Part shown: piece after piece, positions 15,373 through 23,242 of the stretch
How the letters are laid out: the number at the start of each line of letters is the position of its first letter
How positions within the stretch are numbered: position 1 is the first letter of the stretch
Source: Ruminococcaceae bacterium FB2012
GTDB taxonomy: Bacteria; Bacillota; Clostridia; Oscillospirales; Ruminococcaceae
DNA length: 64,000 bases
Assembly: GCA_900104495.1 (NCBI GenBank)
Contig: FMXS01000009.1
Location: 124,001-188,000, forward strand
Direction of reading: 5' to 3'
Program-made: the position numbers and the translations under genes
Notes under the pieces: generated by a model
What the model was told of the DNA's origin: nothing
Seen by the model: the letters and a program-made list of their open reading frames with translations, nothing else
Database searches by the model: none

Positions 15373-16110
15373 ATGGAAAAAATCAGAATCCAAAAGCTCA
15401 TATCCGAAAGCGGATACTGCTCACGGCGCAAAGCCGAAGAGCTTATCGCTGCGGGACGTGTGAAGGTCAACGGGCGGCCGTGTGCCCTCGGAGATAAAGC
15501 CCTTCCCGACAAGGACCTTATCACCGTGGACGGCGAGCCCATTGCCAAGGTGAAAAAGCGCAGGCTTTACTATATCATGATGCACAAGCCCCGGGGCTAT
15601 GTTACCACCATGAAGGACGAGCTGGACCGCAAAAACGTCAGCGAGCTGCTTACCGGCCTGCCGGAGCGGGTCTACCCCATAGGAAGGCTCGACCGCAACT
15701 CCGAGGGATTGCTGCTTTTCACCAACGACGGCAATTTCGCCAACGATATCATGCATCCTTCGCGGCATATATCCAAGACCTACCGTGTGACCGTCCGCCC
15801 TGACATCAACGACGACCAGCTGGTGAAGCTCTCCGAGGGCATCGTCATCGACGGCAAAAAGACCCAGCCCGCCACGGTCATCGTGCTGGATAAGCAGCAG
15901 GGAAGAGTGGTCCTTCAGATCACTATCCACGAGGGCAGGAACAGACAGGTCAGAAAAATGTGCGAGGCCGTGGGACTGGAAGTCGCAAGGCTCAAGCGGA
16001 CTTCGATAGGCCCCCTCAAGCTGGGAATGCTCAAGCCCGGCGAATTCCGCGAGCTCAAACCCGACGAGCTGCGCGCTCTCCGCAACGCTATAACCAAAGC
16101 CAACGGATAA
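15373..16110 (+). CDS. rluB: 23S rRNA pseudouridine synthase (RluB family)
   Basis: RsuA/RluB-type enzyme isomerising a uridine of 23S rRNA. The N-terminal S4 RNA-binding domain (IRIQKLISESGYCSRRKAEELIAAGRVKVNG) is followed by the pseudouridine synthase domain. The catalytic aspartate lies in GRLDRNSEGLLLFTNDG, and the family signature HEGRNRQVRKM is at about residue 190. Length (245 residues) is typical. It is co-directional with the dacF-like gene and a short distance downstream, as in other Firmicutes. It ends at a clear terminator. Confidence 0.94.
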   Translation: MEKIRIQKLISESGYCSRRKAEELIAAGRVKVNGRPCALGDKALPDKDLITVDGEPIAKVKKRRLYYIMMHKPRGYVTTMKDELDRKNVSELLTGLPERVYPIGRLDRNSEGLLLFTNDGNFANDIMHPSRHISKTYRVTVRPDINDDQLVKLSEGIVIDGKKTQPATVIVLDKQQGRVVLQITIHEGRNRQVRKMCEAVGLEVARLKRTSIGPLKLGMLKPGEFRELKPDELRALRNAITKANG

Positions 16111-16120
16111 ATACATATCC

Positions 16121-16150
16121 AAAGCAGGAGATCTTTCTCCTGCTTTTTTT
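16121..16150 (+). terminator. Terminator after rluB
   Basis: GCAGGAGA/TCTCCTGC stem with a 4-nt loop, followed by eight T. Confidence 0.9.
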
Positions 16151-16233
16151 GTATATCTTCAAAAAGCCTGGGAATACTGAGTACAGAAAAACTGCCGGGA
16201 GATCATTCCAAGGCATTTTTAGGAGGCTATTTT

Positions 16234-16668
16234 ATGAAAAGAAATGAAACTACCGAGCTTTTGAAGGAGTGCAACTCCGGGATCAGAATGGGGATCGATT
16301 CTATCGAGGAAGTGCTGCCCAGCGTCAAAAGCGACAGACTGAGGACGGTGCTGGAAGAGTGCCGCACCACGCATCAGCGTCTTGGCAGCGAGACCCACAG
16401 GCTGCTTTCCGAGTACGGCGCCGAAGCCGAGGACCCCAGCATGATCGCCAAGGGAATGTCCTGGCTGAAAACGAATATAAAAATGCTGGCCGAGCCCAGC
16501 GATTCCACGGTAGCCGATCTGATAACCGACGGCTGCAACATGGGCGTAAAATCGCTGAACGGCTTCGTCAACAAATACGGAAACGCTTCTCCCGACGCTG
16601 TCAAGCTGGCAAAGCAGGTCATCCGCTCCGAAGAAAAGCTCTGCGCGGATATGAGGGAATTCCTCTGA
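16234..16668 (+). CDS. Predicted helical-bundle protein (possibly DUF2383/ferritin-like)
   Basis: A 144-residue all-helical protein with no membrane segment or signal. Four long amphipathic helices can be drawn, and the pattern (NSGIRMGIDSIEEVLPSV..., ECRTTHQRLGSETHRLL..., SEEKLCADMREFL) resembles DUF2383/PA2169-type four-helix bundles. I cannot confirm the metal ligands, so the family is tentative. The start ATG 16234 has a strong AGGAGG upstream. It is followed by a bidirectional terminator shared with the RNase P RNA gene on the other strand. Confidence 0.6.
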   Translation: MKRNETTELLKECNSGIRMGIDSIEEVLPSVKSDRLRTVLEECRTTHQRLGSETHRLLSEYGAEAEDPSMIAKGMSWLKTNIKMLAEPSDSTVADLITDGCNMGVKSLNGFVNKYGNASPDAVKLAKQVIRSEEKLCADMREFL

Positions 16669-16688
16669 GGACCTAAGAAAACCGTAAA

Positions 16689-16718
16689 CAAAAAAGCTCC
16701 CGCGAAGGGAGCTTTTTT
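16689..16718. terminator. Bidirectional terminator between the helical-bundle gene and rnpB
   Basis: An AAAAAAGCTCCC / GGGAGCTTTTTT stem is flanked by A and T runs, giving a functional terminator on each strand. It ends the minus-strand RNase P RNA and the plus-strand gene at 16234-16668. Confidence 0.92.
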
Positions 16719-16720
16719 AG

Positions 16721-17075
16721 TATCGGCCGACCGATAAGCCGGGTTTTGTCGTGTACGGCAATCTATCTGAACCGACCGTCGCCGATCGGCTTTAGCCGCC
16801 TACAGCCTGAAGTCTGACGAGCAGCCATTGACTTTTCGGCTGCCATTGGCGTTGCACCGGATAAGGTTTACACGGCAGCGCCGTCTCCGACGCTCCGGTG
16901 AGCTCTTACCTCGCCTTTCCACCCTTACCAGATCCTCTGAAGAAGATCGGCGGTATATTTCTGTTGCACTGTCTCGGAGGTCGCCCTCGGCAGATGTTAT
17001 CTGCTATCCTGCTCTGCGGTGCCCGGACTTTCCTCACAGACTAAAACGTCTGCGCTGCCGTATAGCCTGCCGACA
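16721..17075 (-). ncRNA. rnpB: RNase P RNA (bacterial type A)
   Basis: Catalytic RNA of ribonuclease P, which matures tRNA 5' ends. On the minus strand the conserved core GAGGAAAGTCCGGGC (CR I) is followed by GCAGAGCAGGATAG. The central GGTAAGGGTGGAAAGGC, the AAACCTTATCCGG block and the 3' motif GACAAAACCCGGCTTATCGG complete the signature. The 5' end TGTCGGC pairs with 3' GCCGATA to form P1. The 5' end is set by the promoter, whose expected start site falls at about 17074-17075, and the 3' end by the terminator at 16689-16718. Confidence 0.97.
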
Positions 17076-17080
17076 GTTAA

Positions 17081-17109
17081 AGTATAGCATATCACAGCCA
17101 AAATGTCAA
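17081..17109 (-). promoter_or_regulatory. Promoter of rnpB
   Basis: On the minus strand TTGACA (17104-17109) and TATACT (17081-17086) with a 17-bp spacer. It begins only 6 bp after the stop of the dockerin gene. Confidence 0.85.
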
Positions 17110-17114
17110 CCGTT

Positions 17115-19130
17115 TCACAAAGGCCATCCGTTAAGATATCTTTGCAGTTTGGCAACGTCCTTCATATTAATGGAATTGTCGCCGTTCATATCCGAGTTCT
17201 TCAGGTTTATCTCGTTGCCCCAGCCGTTGACGTTTCGCTGAAGTGCAGCGAGATCCTTCATATTGACACTGCCGTCACCGTTGACATCGCCCAACATAAA
17301 TTCCAGCTCGGGTTCGATGATGATCTCCTTGTCGTTTTCATCGGGAGAGATCTTGACGCTGCCGTCGAGAGTCACACCTCCGCCGAAGCCGGAGATCGCA
17401 CCGTTTTCTCCGCCGGCAGCATGAACTGCGGAATTGTTGATGACGAGCTTTGAGCCGCTCTCTTTGCCGGGCATACCGCCCTGTATGCCGCCCGCTTCGC
17501 CGGTCACCGTCAGATCGGCGTCGTCTACCGTGAGAGTGCTTTCGGTGACAAGGATCCCGGCACCGCCGGTGACCGTCATTTTGCCCGTGATCGTCATATC
17601 CTTTTCGGAGTAGATCGCCGCTCCGAAGTTTTCACGGGTCAGTTTTACATCGCCTTCCGACTTGACAGTCAGACCGTCGATGCGGTTTGCGATACAAGGC
17701 GTCGCGCCTTCGGTGTTATCTCCGTTACAGATAATGTCCTTTTTGATCGTGAGCGTATTGGTTTCCGGGTCGTAGGATGCTTCTCCGTTCCCGAGGATGT
17801 CATCCTTGTTCCTGCCGTTGACCTTGACTCCCGCAATTTCCAGTTCGTAAACATCGCAGGTGTCTAACAGTACATCCTTCGCCGGAGCTTCGGGGTCGCC
17901 GCCCATACAGAACGTGCCCTCAACAACGGAGCAGTCCGCGGAAAGAATGTTGCTGCCGTCAAGAACAACTCCCTGCTTGAAGCCCACGACAGCGCCGTCC
18001 TCAACGCCCGTGATATCGAGCTTTGAATTCTTGACAATAAGTTTTGAGCCGTCGCCGGCCAGACCGCCCATGATCCCCCAGCCGCTGCCGTTTATGTTAA
18101 AGTCGGCATCTTCAATAGTGAGCTGAGATTCCAGGATCATAATGCCCGCACCGCCGTTGATGTCCATTTTGCCTGTCAGAATGATATCTTCGCCGGAAAC
18201 GATAGCCGCACCGAAATTCTTCCGCAGAAGAGTGATCCGCTCGTCGGCCTTGACAGTCAGCCCGCTGATGTTGTTCTCAACGCAGCCGGTGTTGAATTCG
18301 TCATCGCAGGTGATGTCCTTTTTAAGTGTGAGCGTATTTGTCTCCGGGTCGTAGGACGCTTCGCCGTTTCCGAGGATGTCGTCCTTGTTGTCCCCCGTGA
18401 CCCTGACGCCGGCCACACGGAGGTTATAGATGGCGCTGTTGGTGATCTCAACATATTCAACAGCCGTCTGGTTTCCTTCATCAACAATGCTGTCTTTGCC
18501 GATAACGCATCCCGGTGTAGAGATCGCACAGCTTTTGATCTCTATGCCTCCGCCGAAAGCGGAGACCGCACCGAATTCCTTGCCTAAGGCGCGAACGATG
18601 GAATTGTTGACGATAAGCTTAGAGCCGTTTTCTTTCCCCTGCATACCGCCCTGTATGCCGCCTGCGCTGCCGTCTGCTGTAATATCGGCATTGTCTATCG
18701 TGATCGTGCTTTCGGTAGCAAGAATCCCCGCACCGCCTCTGACGGTCATTTTTCCGTTAAGCGTAATATCCTTTTCGGTGTATATAGCCGCGCCGAAATT
18801 CTCACGGATCAGCTTAATATCGCCTTCCGACCTGACGGTCAGCCCCTCAATACGGTTTACGATGCACGGAGTGGCTCCCTCGGTGTTTTCACCGTTGCAG
18901 ATAATGTCCTTGTTAAGCGTAAGAGTTTTGACCTCGGGCTTATAGGACGCTTCTCCGTTCCCGAGGATGTCGTCCTTATTGACGCTTGTGACTTTGACAC
19001 CCGCAATTTCGAGTTCGTACTCTTCATCCGCGCTTACACGGAACGCTCCCTTCGGAAACAGCGCGAACATTGACAGCACCAGCGCCAATGCCGTTGCCAG
19101 CGCCAAAGGCCTTTTTTTTGTTAACAGCAT
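17115..19130 (-). CDS. Secreted triplicated beta-solenoid-like protein with C-terminal type I dockerin
   Basis: Secreted 671-residue protein. A signal peptide (about residues 1-35, LALATALALVLSMFALFPKGAFRVSA) leads into three consecutive modules of about 180-200 residues. Each begins with an E-L-E-I-A-G-V-K-V-like strand and contains the marks NKDDILGNGEASY, LTLNKDI, ENFGAAIY and GGAGIL-ESTLTI. The regular short strands suggest a parallel beta-helix, perhaps a carbohydrate-binding or pectin-binding fold. I cannot name a catalytic site. The last 60 residues form a dockerin with two calcium-loop repeats (DVNGDGSVNMKDLAALQ and DMNGDNSINMKDVAKLQ), so the protein should dock on a cohesin-bearing scaffold. 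No cohesin or cellulase gene is in this window. Confidence 0.85.
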   Translation of the reverse strand: MLLTKKRPLALATALALVLSMFALFPKGAFRVSADEEYELEIAGVKVTSVNKDDILGNGEASYKPEVKTLTLNKDIICNGENTEGATPCIVNRIEGLTVRSEGDIKLIRENFGAAIYTEKDITLNGKMTVRGGAGILATESTITIDNADITADGSAGGIQGGMQGKENGSKLIVNNSIVRALGKEFGAVSAFGGGIEIKSCAISTPGCVIGKDSIVDEGNQTAVEYVEITNSAIYNLRVAGVRVTGDNKDDILGNGEASYDPETNTLTLKKDITCDDEFNTGCVENNISGLTVKADERITLLRKNFGAAIVSGEDIILTGKMDINGGAGIMILESQLTIEDADFNINGSGWGIMGGLAGDGSKLIVKNSKLDITGVEDGAVVGFKQGVVLDGSNILSADCSVVEGTFCMGGDPEAPAKDVLLDTCDVYELEIAGVKVNGRNKDDILGNGEASYDPETNTLTIKKDIICNGDNTEGATPCIANRIDGLTVKSEGDVKLTRENFGAAIYSEKDMTITGKMTVTGGAGILVTESTLTVDDADLTVTGEAGGIQGGMPGKESGSKLVINNSAVHAAGGENGAISGFGGGVTLDGSVKISPDENDKEIIIEPELEFMLGDVNGDGSVNMKDLAALQRNVNGWGNEINLKNSDMNGDNSINMKDVAKLQRYLNGWPL
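17310..19020 (-). repeat. Three internal protein modules in the dockerin gene
   Basis: The module starting at NKDDILGNGEASY occurs three times (minus-strand DNA roughly 18990-18500, 18400-17870 and 17820-17310). The first and third copies share the CNGENTEGATPC-like and IQGGM-GKE segments and are closer to each other than to the middle copy, consistent with more than one duplication step. Confidence 0.8.
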
Positions 19131-19187
19131 GATATTTACCTCCCATATGTTTAATATTTACGAATTCTTCCACTATCTTACATAATA

Positions 19188-19216
19188 AATATATCATAAA
19201 AAGTTTACAAAGTCAA
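19188..19216 (-). promoter_or_regulatory. Promoter of the dockerin gene
   Basis: On the minus strand TTGACT (19211-19216) and TATATT (19188-19193) with a 17-bp spacer. Confidence 0.7.
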
Positions 19217-19253
19217 CAGAACTGAGCATATTGCAAAAAACTTTCAAAACCCC

Positions 19254-19282
19254 TTGCATTATACGGCAATATCTGTTAAAAT
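19254..19282 (+). promoter_or_regulatory. Promoter of the FkbH-ACP operon
   Basis: TTGCAT (19254-19259) and TAAAAT (19277-19282) with a 17-bp spacer, 41 bp before the start codon. Confidence 0.65.
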
Positions 19283-19323
19283 ATAAGTTGGACTATAATG
19301 ACCGAATTCAACGGAGGATAAGT

Positions 19324-21114
19324 ATGAAGGAACTTGAATACCCCTTTGACAGTGAATGGATACTGAAAAAGAAAAAGTCGATAAAGCGCACTCTGCTGGC
19401 TGACGGCAGATCCCGCATAAAGAAGAAGATCGCCGTGCTGGGCGGCTCCACCACCAGCGACGTTATCGCCGCGCTGGAGCTTTTCCTGCTGGACGCCGGC
19501 ATCGAGCCGGAGTTCTATGAATCGGAGTACAAGCAGTACTGGCAGGATGCCGTTTTCGGGAATCCCGAGCTTGATGATTTCAAGCCCGACCTTATCTACA
19601 TCCACACCACCGTCCGCAACGTGGATTTCACCCCGACCGTGAGAATGTCCCCCGAGGAGATCACCGCCGCCCTGGACGAGCGCTTTGCCCGCCTGGAGCA
19701 GATGTGGCAGGCCCTGGGACGTTTCCATTGCCCTATTGTGCAGAACAATTTCGAGATGCCTTTCTTCCGTCTCCTGGGAAGCCGTGACGCCTCGGACGTT
19801 CACGGACTGTCGAATTTCGTCACCCGCCTCAACGGGAAGATCTACGAGTATTCCCAGACCCACGAGGGCTTTTTCGTCAACGACATCAACTGGCTTTCCG
19901 CCAATATCGGCCTTGAAAAGTGGGCCGACACCAAATACTGGTATATGTTCAAGTATGCTATGTCCCTGGAGGCTATCCCGCCTCTGGCTTTCCAGATCGG
20001 AGCTATCATCCGCTCGGTATTCGGAAAGAACAAGAAATGTATAGCAGTTGATCTTGACAACACCATGTGGGGCGGCATTGTCGGAGACGACGGCGCCGAG
20101 AACCTTGAGATCGGCCAGGAGACCGGCACATCTCAAGCCTTCTACGAGTTCCAGCAGTATGTAAAAGCGCATAAGGACCTGGGAATTATCCTTACCGTCT
20201 GCTCTAAGAACGAGGAAGAAAACGCCCTTGCAGGCTTGAACCACCCGGAGGGTGCCGTCCGCCCCGATGACTTTACGATCATCAAGGCGAATTGGGAGCC
20301 CAAGAGCATCAACCTTGAAAACACTGCTCACGAGCTGAACATCATGCCCGATGCTATCGTTTTTGCCGACGACAATCCTGCCGAGCGGGAGATCGTCCGC
20401 CAGCAGACCCAGTGTTCTGTACCGGAGATCGGTGAAGTGACGGATTATATCCGTGTCCTTGACCGTTCCCAGTATTTTGAAGTCACCACTCTTTCCGAGG
20501 ATGATCTTAAACGCAGTGAGATGTATAAGGCAAATATCCAGCGGGCTCAGGCTCAGGCCAGCTTCGCCAGCTATACCGATTATCTGCTTAGCCTTGAAAT
20601 GCAGGCGGAGATAGGCCCCTTCAAGGATGTTTACCTCGCCCGTATCGCTCAGCTCACCAACAAGAGCAACCAGTTCAACCTTACCACCCTGCGCTGCACG
20701 CAGGAGCAGATGGCCGAATTTGCGGCTTCAAAGGACCACATCACCCAGTACGGCAAGCTGGTGGACAAGTTCGGCGACAACGGAGTAGTCTCCGTTGCCG
20801 TGGGTCAGAGAGGAAAGCACCCCGTCACCGGCGAGGAGTGCCTTGACATCATCCTTTGGCTCATGAGCTGCCGAGTCCTCAAAAGAGATATGGAGCTTGC
20901 AATGCTGGACGGCTTCGTGTCACAGGCCAAGGCCGCGGGCTACACTAAGCTGATAGGGCGCTATCTCCCTACGGCGAAAAACAAAATGGTGAAGGATTTC
21001 TACCCCGACACCCTGGGCTTCTCGGCCGTTTCCGCCTCCGACGACGGTACAACGGTATGGGAGCTTGACATCACCGACTACGAAAACAAAAATCATGTTA
21101 TCAATGTCAATTGA
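19324..21114 (+). CDS. FkbH-like HAD-IIIC family protein
   Basis: FkbH-type enzymes take a three-carbon unit from 1,3-bisphosphoglycerate and load it as glyceryl thioester on an acyl carrier protein. The 596-residue protein has an N-terminal domain (about 1-225), then the HAD domain with the DxDxT nucleophile motif in AVDLDNTMWGGIVGDDG (about residue 242) and a later FADDNPAEREIVRQ motif, and a C-terminal GNAT-like domain (about 430-590). ATG 19324 is used because GGAGGAT sits 5 bp upstream. An acyl carrier protein gene follows directly, strongly supporting thioester loading. No polyketide synthase or methyltransferase is nearby. Confidence 0.88.
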   Translation: MKELEYPFDSEWILKKKKSIKRTLLADGRSRIKKKIAVLGGSTTSDVIAALELFLLDAGIEPEFYESEYKQYWQDAVFGNPELDDFKPDLIYIHTTVRNVDFTPTVRMSPEEITAALDERFARLEQMWQALGRFHCPIVQNNFEMPFFRLLGSRDASDVHGLSNFVTRLNGKIYEYSQTHEGFFVNDINWLSANIGLEKWADTKYWYMFKYAMSLEAIPPLAFQIGAIIRSVFGKNKKCIAVDLDNTMWGGIVGDDGAENLEIGQETGTSQAFYEFQQYVKAHKDLGIILTVCSKNEEENALAGLNHPEGAVRPDDFTIIKANWEPKSINLENTAHELNIMPDAIVFADDNPAEREIVRQQTQCSVPEIGEVTDYIRVLDRSQYFEVTTLSEDDLKRSEMYKANIQRAQAQASFASYTDYLLSLEMQAEIGPFKDVYLARIAQLTNKSNQFNLTTLRCTQEQMAEFAASKDHITQYGKLVDKFGDNGVVSVAVGQRGKHPVTGEECLDIILWLMSCRVLKRDMELAMLDGFVSQAKAAGYTKLIGRYLPTAKNKMVKDFYPDTLGFSAVSASDDGTTVWELDITDYENKNHVINVN

Positions 21115-21154
21115 ACGGTAAAAATACAACTAAGTTTCAGAAAGGATGTTTGCT

Positions 21155-21400
21155 ATGAGCAGAGATGAAGTATTTGACAGGCTGGAGCAGGTCTTCCGGG
21201 ATGTTTTCGACGACGATTCTATCGTACTGTATGAGGACACCACCGCAGACGATATCGACGATTGGGATTCCATCGAGCATATCACCCTTATCGCCGCAGT
21301 TGAGAAGGAGTTTGGAATGCGCTTCTCCATGGGAGAAGTCAGCGGAATGAAGGACGTGGGCGAAATGGTGTCTATCCTTCAGCAGCGGGCATCAAAATGA
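21155..21400 (+). CDS. Acyl carrier protein
   Basis: An 81-residue acidic carrier protein. The phosphopantetheine-attachment serine is in DDWDSIEHITLIAAVEKEFG, the standard D-S-(L/I) motif, with the usual four-helix pattern around it. ATG 21155 is preferred over 21146 because AGAAAGGA directly abuts the earlier ATG and is correctly spaced for the later one. It lies 41 bp after the FkbH gene and overlaps the next gene by 4 bp. It is probably a dedicated carrier for the FkbH product rather than the fatty-acid ACP. Confidence 0.93.
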   Translation: MSRDEVFDRLEQVFRDVFDDDSIVLYEDTTADDIDDWDSIEHITLIAAVEKEFGMRFSMGEVSGMKDVGEMVSILQQRASK

Positions 21401-22002
21401 GCTTTCAGCTTATCGAGGGCGTGGTCCTCGGCGAGGCTGCGCTGAAGGGCGTAAAGACCGCCTATTCCGTCAGCGGGGATAATATGATCGACTCCGTCCT
21501 TTCGGCGGAGCTGATAAGGCCCCTGCTTGAAAGGGGAGTAAAGCTGCTCCCGGAGCCTCACTTCTTCTTCCTTGAACTGCCCTGCACCGAGGAGGAGGAA
21601 AAGTCCCTGAGGAAGTCAAAGTCCGATCCGACACACTATAAAGTCTATTACCTTGACAACTGTACCGAACCGGTTACGCAGGCGCTTATCAAGCGCTACG
21701 GCGAACTGCTTATCAACGACGGACTGACACGTTTCGGCTTCGGTTCAAATCAGACCAGCGAGGAGATATACGTCCTTGACTATCAGCAGGTGCAGGTCTA
21801 TGCCGACGACGGCAGGTTCGTCCCGCTGTTTGAAGAACTGGGAGCAGAGCGCGTGCAGACCGTCATTACCCCCTGGGACAATTTCACCCCCGATAACGCG
21901 GGTGTTTCCCTTGCCGTGGAGTCCGAAGGGGAGACCACGGATATGATCCCCGTGAACCTTGCCGATGAAGGAATGTACCTTGCGGAGACAAGAAGCAACT
22001 AA
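21397..22002 (+). CDS. Unknown protein encoded with FkbH and ACP
   Basis: A 201-residue soluble protein that I do not recognise. There is no signal peptide, membrane helix or obvious catalytic triad. It is mixed alpha/beta with an Asp/Glu-rich C-terminal half and a central segment reading FGFGSNQTSEEIYVLDYQQVQVY. The start ATG overlaps the ACP stop (ATGA), so it is translationally coupled to the carrier protein and likely acts on the ACP-bound product or on FkbH. It could be a downstream transferase or a regulator; the sequence alone does not decide. Confidence 0.7.
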   Translation: MSFQLIEGVVLGEAALKGVKTAYSVSGDNMIDSVLSAELIRPLLERGVKLLPEPHFFFLELPCTEEEEKSLRKSKSDPTHYKVYYLDNCTEPVTQALIKRYGELLINDGLTRFGFGSNQTSEEIYVLDYQQVQVYADDGRFVPLFEELGAERVQTVITPWDNFTPDNAGVSLAVESEGETTDMIPVNLADEGMYLAETRSN

Positions 22003-22059
22003 GGCGTCCGCCCGGCGGACCGATCTTTGCGTGCTTTGCACGCTTTAGGAGGTTATATA

Positions 22060-22590
22060 ATGAACATTTGGCACGATATTTCACCGAAGCATATACATAA
22101 CGATCTGTTTACCGCAGTCATTGAGATTCCCAAGGGCTCAAAGATCAAGTATGAGCTGGACAAGGAGACCGGCCTGCTGAAAATGGACCGCATCCTCTAT
22201 ACGTCCACACACTATCCCGCAAATTACGGCTTTATCCCCCGCACCTACGCCGACGACGGCGACCCCCTCGACGTGCTGGTGCTCTGCTCCGAGACGCTGA
22301 ATCCTCTGTCTTTGGTACAGTGCAGACCTATCGGCGTTATCCTGATGCTGGATAACGGCGCCAACGACGAGAAGATCATCTGCATCCCCGTCAATGACCC
22401 GAACTATAACGTCTATACCGATATAGCCAATCTGCCGAAGCACGTTTTCGACGAAATGTCCCACTTCTTCACGGTCTATAAGCAGCTTGAGGATAAGGAC
22501 ACGGTCATCGACGATGTCCGCGATGCCAAAGCCGCCAAGGAGATAGTACAGAACTGCATCGACAATTACGTTGAAAAATTCTGCCGATAA
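22060..22590 (+). CDS. ppa: Inorganic pyrophosphatase (family I)
   Basis: Soluble hydrolase of pyrophosphate, pulling biosynthetic reactions forward. The 176-residue size fits bacterial family I enzymes. The signature DDGDPLDVLVL with its metal-binding aspartates is present, as are the substrate-binding EIPKGSKIKYELDKETG and HYPANYGFIPRTYADDG segments. ATG 22060 follows AGGAGG by 7 bp; an upstream in-frame start would fall inside the intergenic region and lacks a site. It lies 57 bp after the ACP-cluster gene and ends at a clear terminator. Confidence 0.96.
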   Translation: MNIWHDISPKHIHNDLFTAVIEIPKGSKIKYELDKETGLLKMDRILYTSTHYPANYGFIPRTYADDGDPLDVLVLCSETLNPLSLVQCRPIGVILMLDNGANDEKIICIPVNDPNYNVYTDIANLPKHVFDEMSHFFTVYKQLEDKDTVIDDVRDAKAAKEIVQNCIDNYVEKFCR

Positions 22591-22619
22591 CCGTCATTAA
22601 GCGAATATCACGCATTTGC

Positions 22620-22652
22620 GCCGTTCCCGAACAGGGAACGGCTTTTGCTTTT
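22620..22652 (+). terminator. Terminator after ppa
   Basis: A 9-bp perfect stem GCCGTTCCC/GGGAACGGC with a 5-nt loop, followed by TTTTGCTTTT. Confidence 0.9.
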
Positions 22653-23103
22653 CCCGGGGCAAAGGGGCTTTTCAGAGGGCTCCGAAAAATTTACATTCCG
22701 TTAATAAACGTATGTTTGCATCCGAATTGTAATAATTAAATGAAATTACTAAAGCTGGTACAGGAATATTTTGTCATAAATCCGAGACGGAATCGGCAAC
22801 GAGTACAAAAAACTCGACAGCATTAAAAACACTTTGTAAAATTGTGCTTTTTTTGAAAAAAACGGTTGACCTATACAATATATTGTGGTATAATATTAGT
22901 GCGGAAATTTTGCTCAGCCGACAGCCGAATGGAAACGACGGCGCACGAAAATAATGATACAGGCGTTGATTTTAGTTCATTTTGTATTCATAGATTACAA
23001 AAGGGTTAATCTCCTTCGCTGAAATGTTACATTCTTCTCCGTTGAATTTATTTGCCTCCGGCTCACATTTCCGTCACAATTTAAAAAAGAATAAAAAAAG
23101 CAG
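22653..23103 (+). other. Long AT-rich leader region upstream of the dcw cluster
   Basis: About 450 bp without a credible gene. It holds the distal promoter at 22866 and a transcribed leader of up to 340 nt with a short GC-rich patch around 22915-22950 (GCCGACAGCCG...CGACGGC, able to fold). No known riboswitch core, T-box or start-codon-plus-ribosome-site combination was recognised. Small minus-strand ORFs here lack supporting signals. Confidence 0.5.
22866..22894 (+). promoter_or_regulatory. Distal promoter of the dcw cluster
   Basis: TTGACC (22866-22871) and TATAAT (22889-22894) with a 17-bp spacer, about 350 bp upstream of mraZ. Confidence 0.75.
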
Positions 23104-23132
23104 TTGAAATTTCCGGAAAAGTGTTGTATAAT
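23104..23132 (+). promoter_or_regulatory. Proximal promoter of mraZ and the dcw cluster
   Basis: TTGAAA (23104-23109) and TATAAT (23127-23132) with a 17-bp spacer. It is followed immediately by GTG repeats that fit MraZ binding. Confidence 0.85.
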
Positions 23133-23140
23133 GATATCAC

Positions 23141-23196
23141 GGTGGCAAAAAGTGCAAAAAAGTGGTGAATGAACCCTAAAACTCACCCGAAAGTGC
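23141..23196 (+). promoter_or_regulatory. Putative MraZ operator (GTG repeats)
   Basis: GTG triplets occur at 23142, 23152 and 23162, exactly 10 bp (one helical turn) apart, the last two as AAAGTG. A further AAAGTGC lies at 23190. MraZ in other bacteria binds short direct repeats containing GTG near its own promoter; this array sits directly downstream of the -10 box, where binding would repress. Confidence 0.65.
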
Positions 23197-23242
23197 ACTC
23201 CGGTCCCTGAAAGATACTATTCAACGCTTGGAGGTGAATGCT

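Noticed and set aside
16828..17453. Plus-strand frames across the RNase P RNA
   Set aside because: They overlap the conserved structural RNA on the other strand and have no ribosome-binding site.
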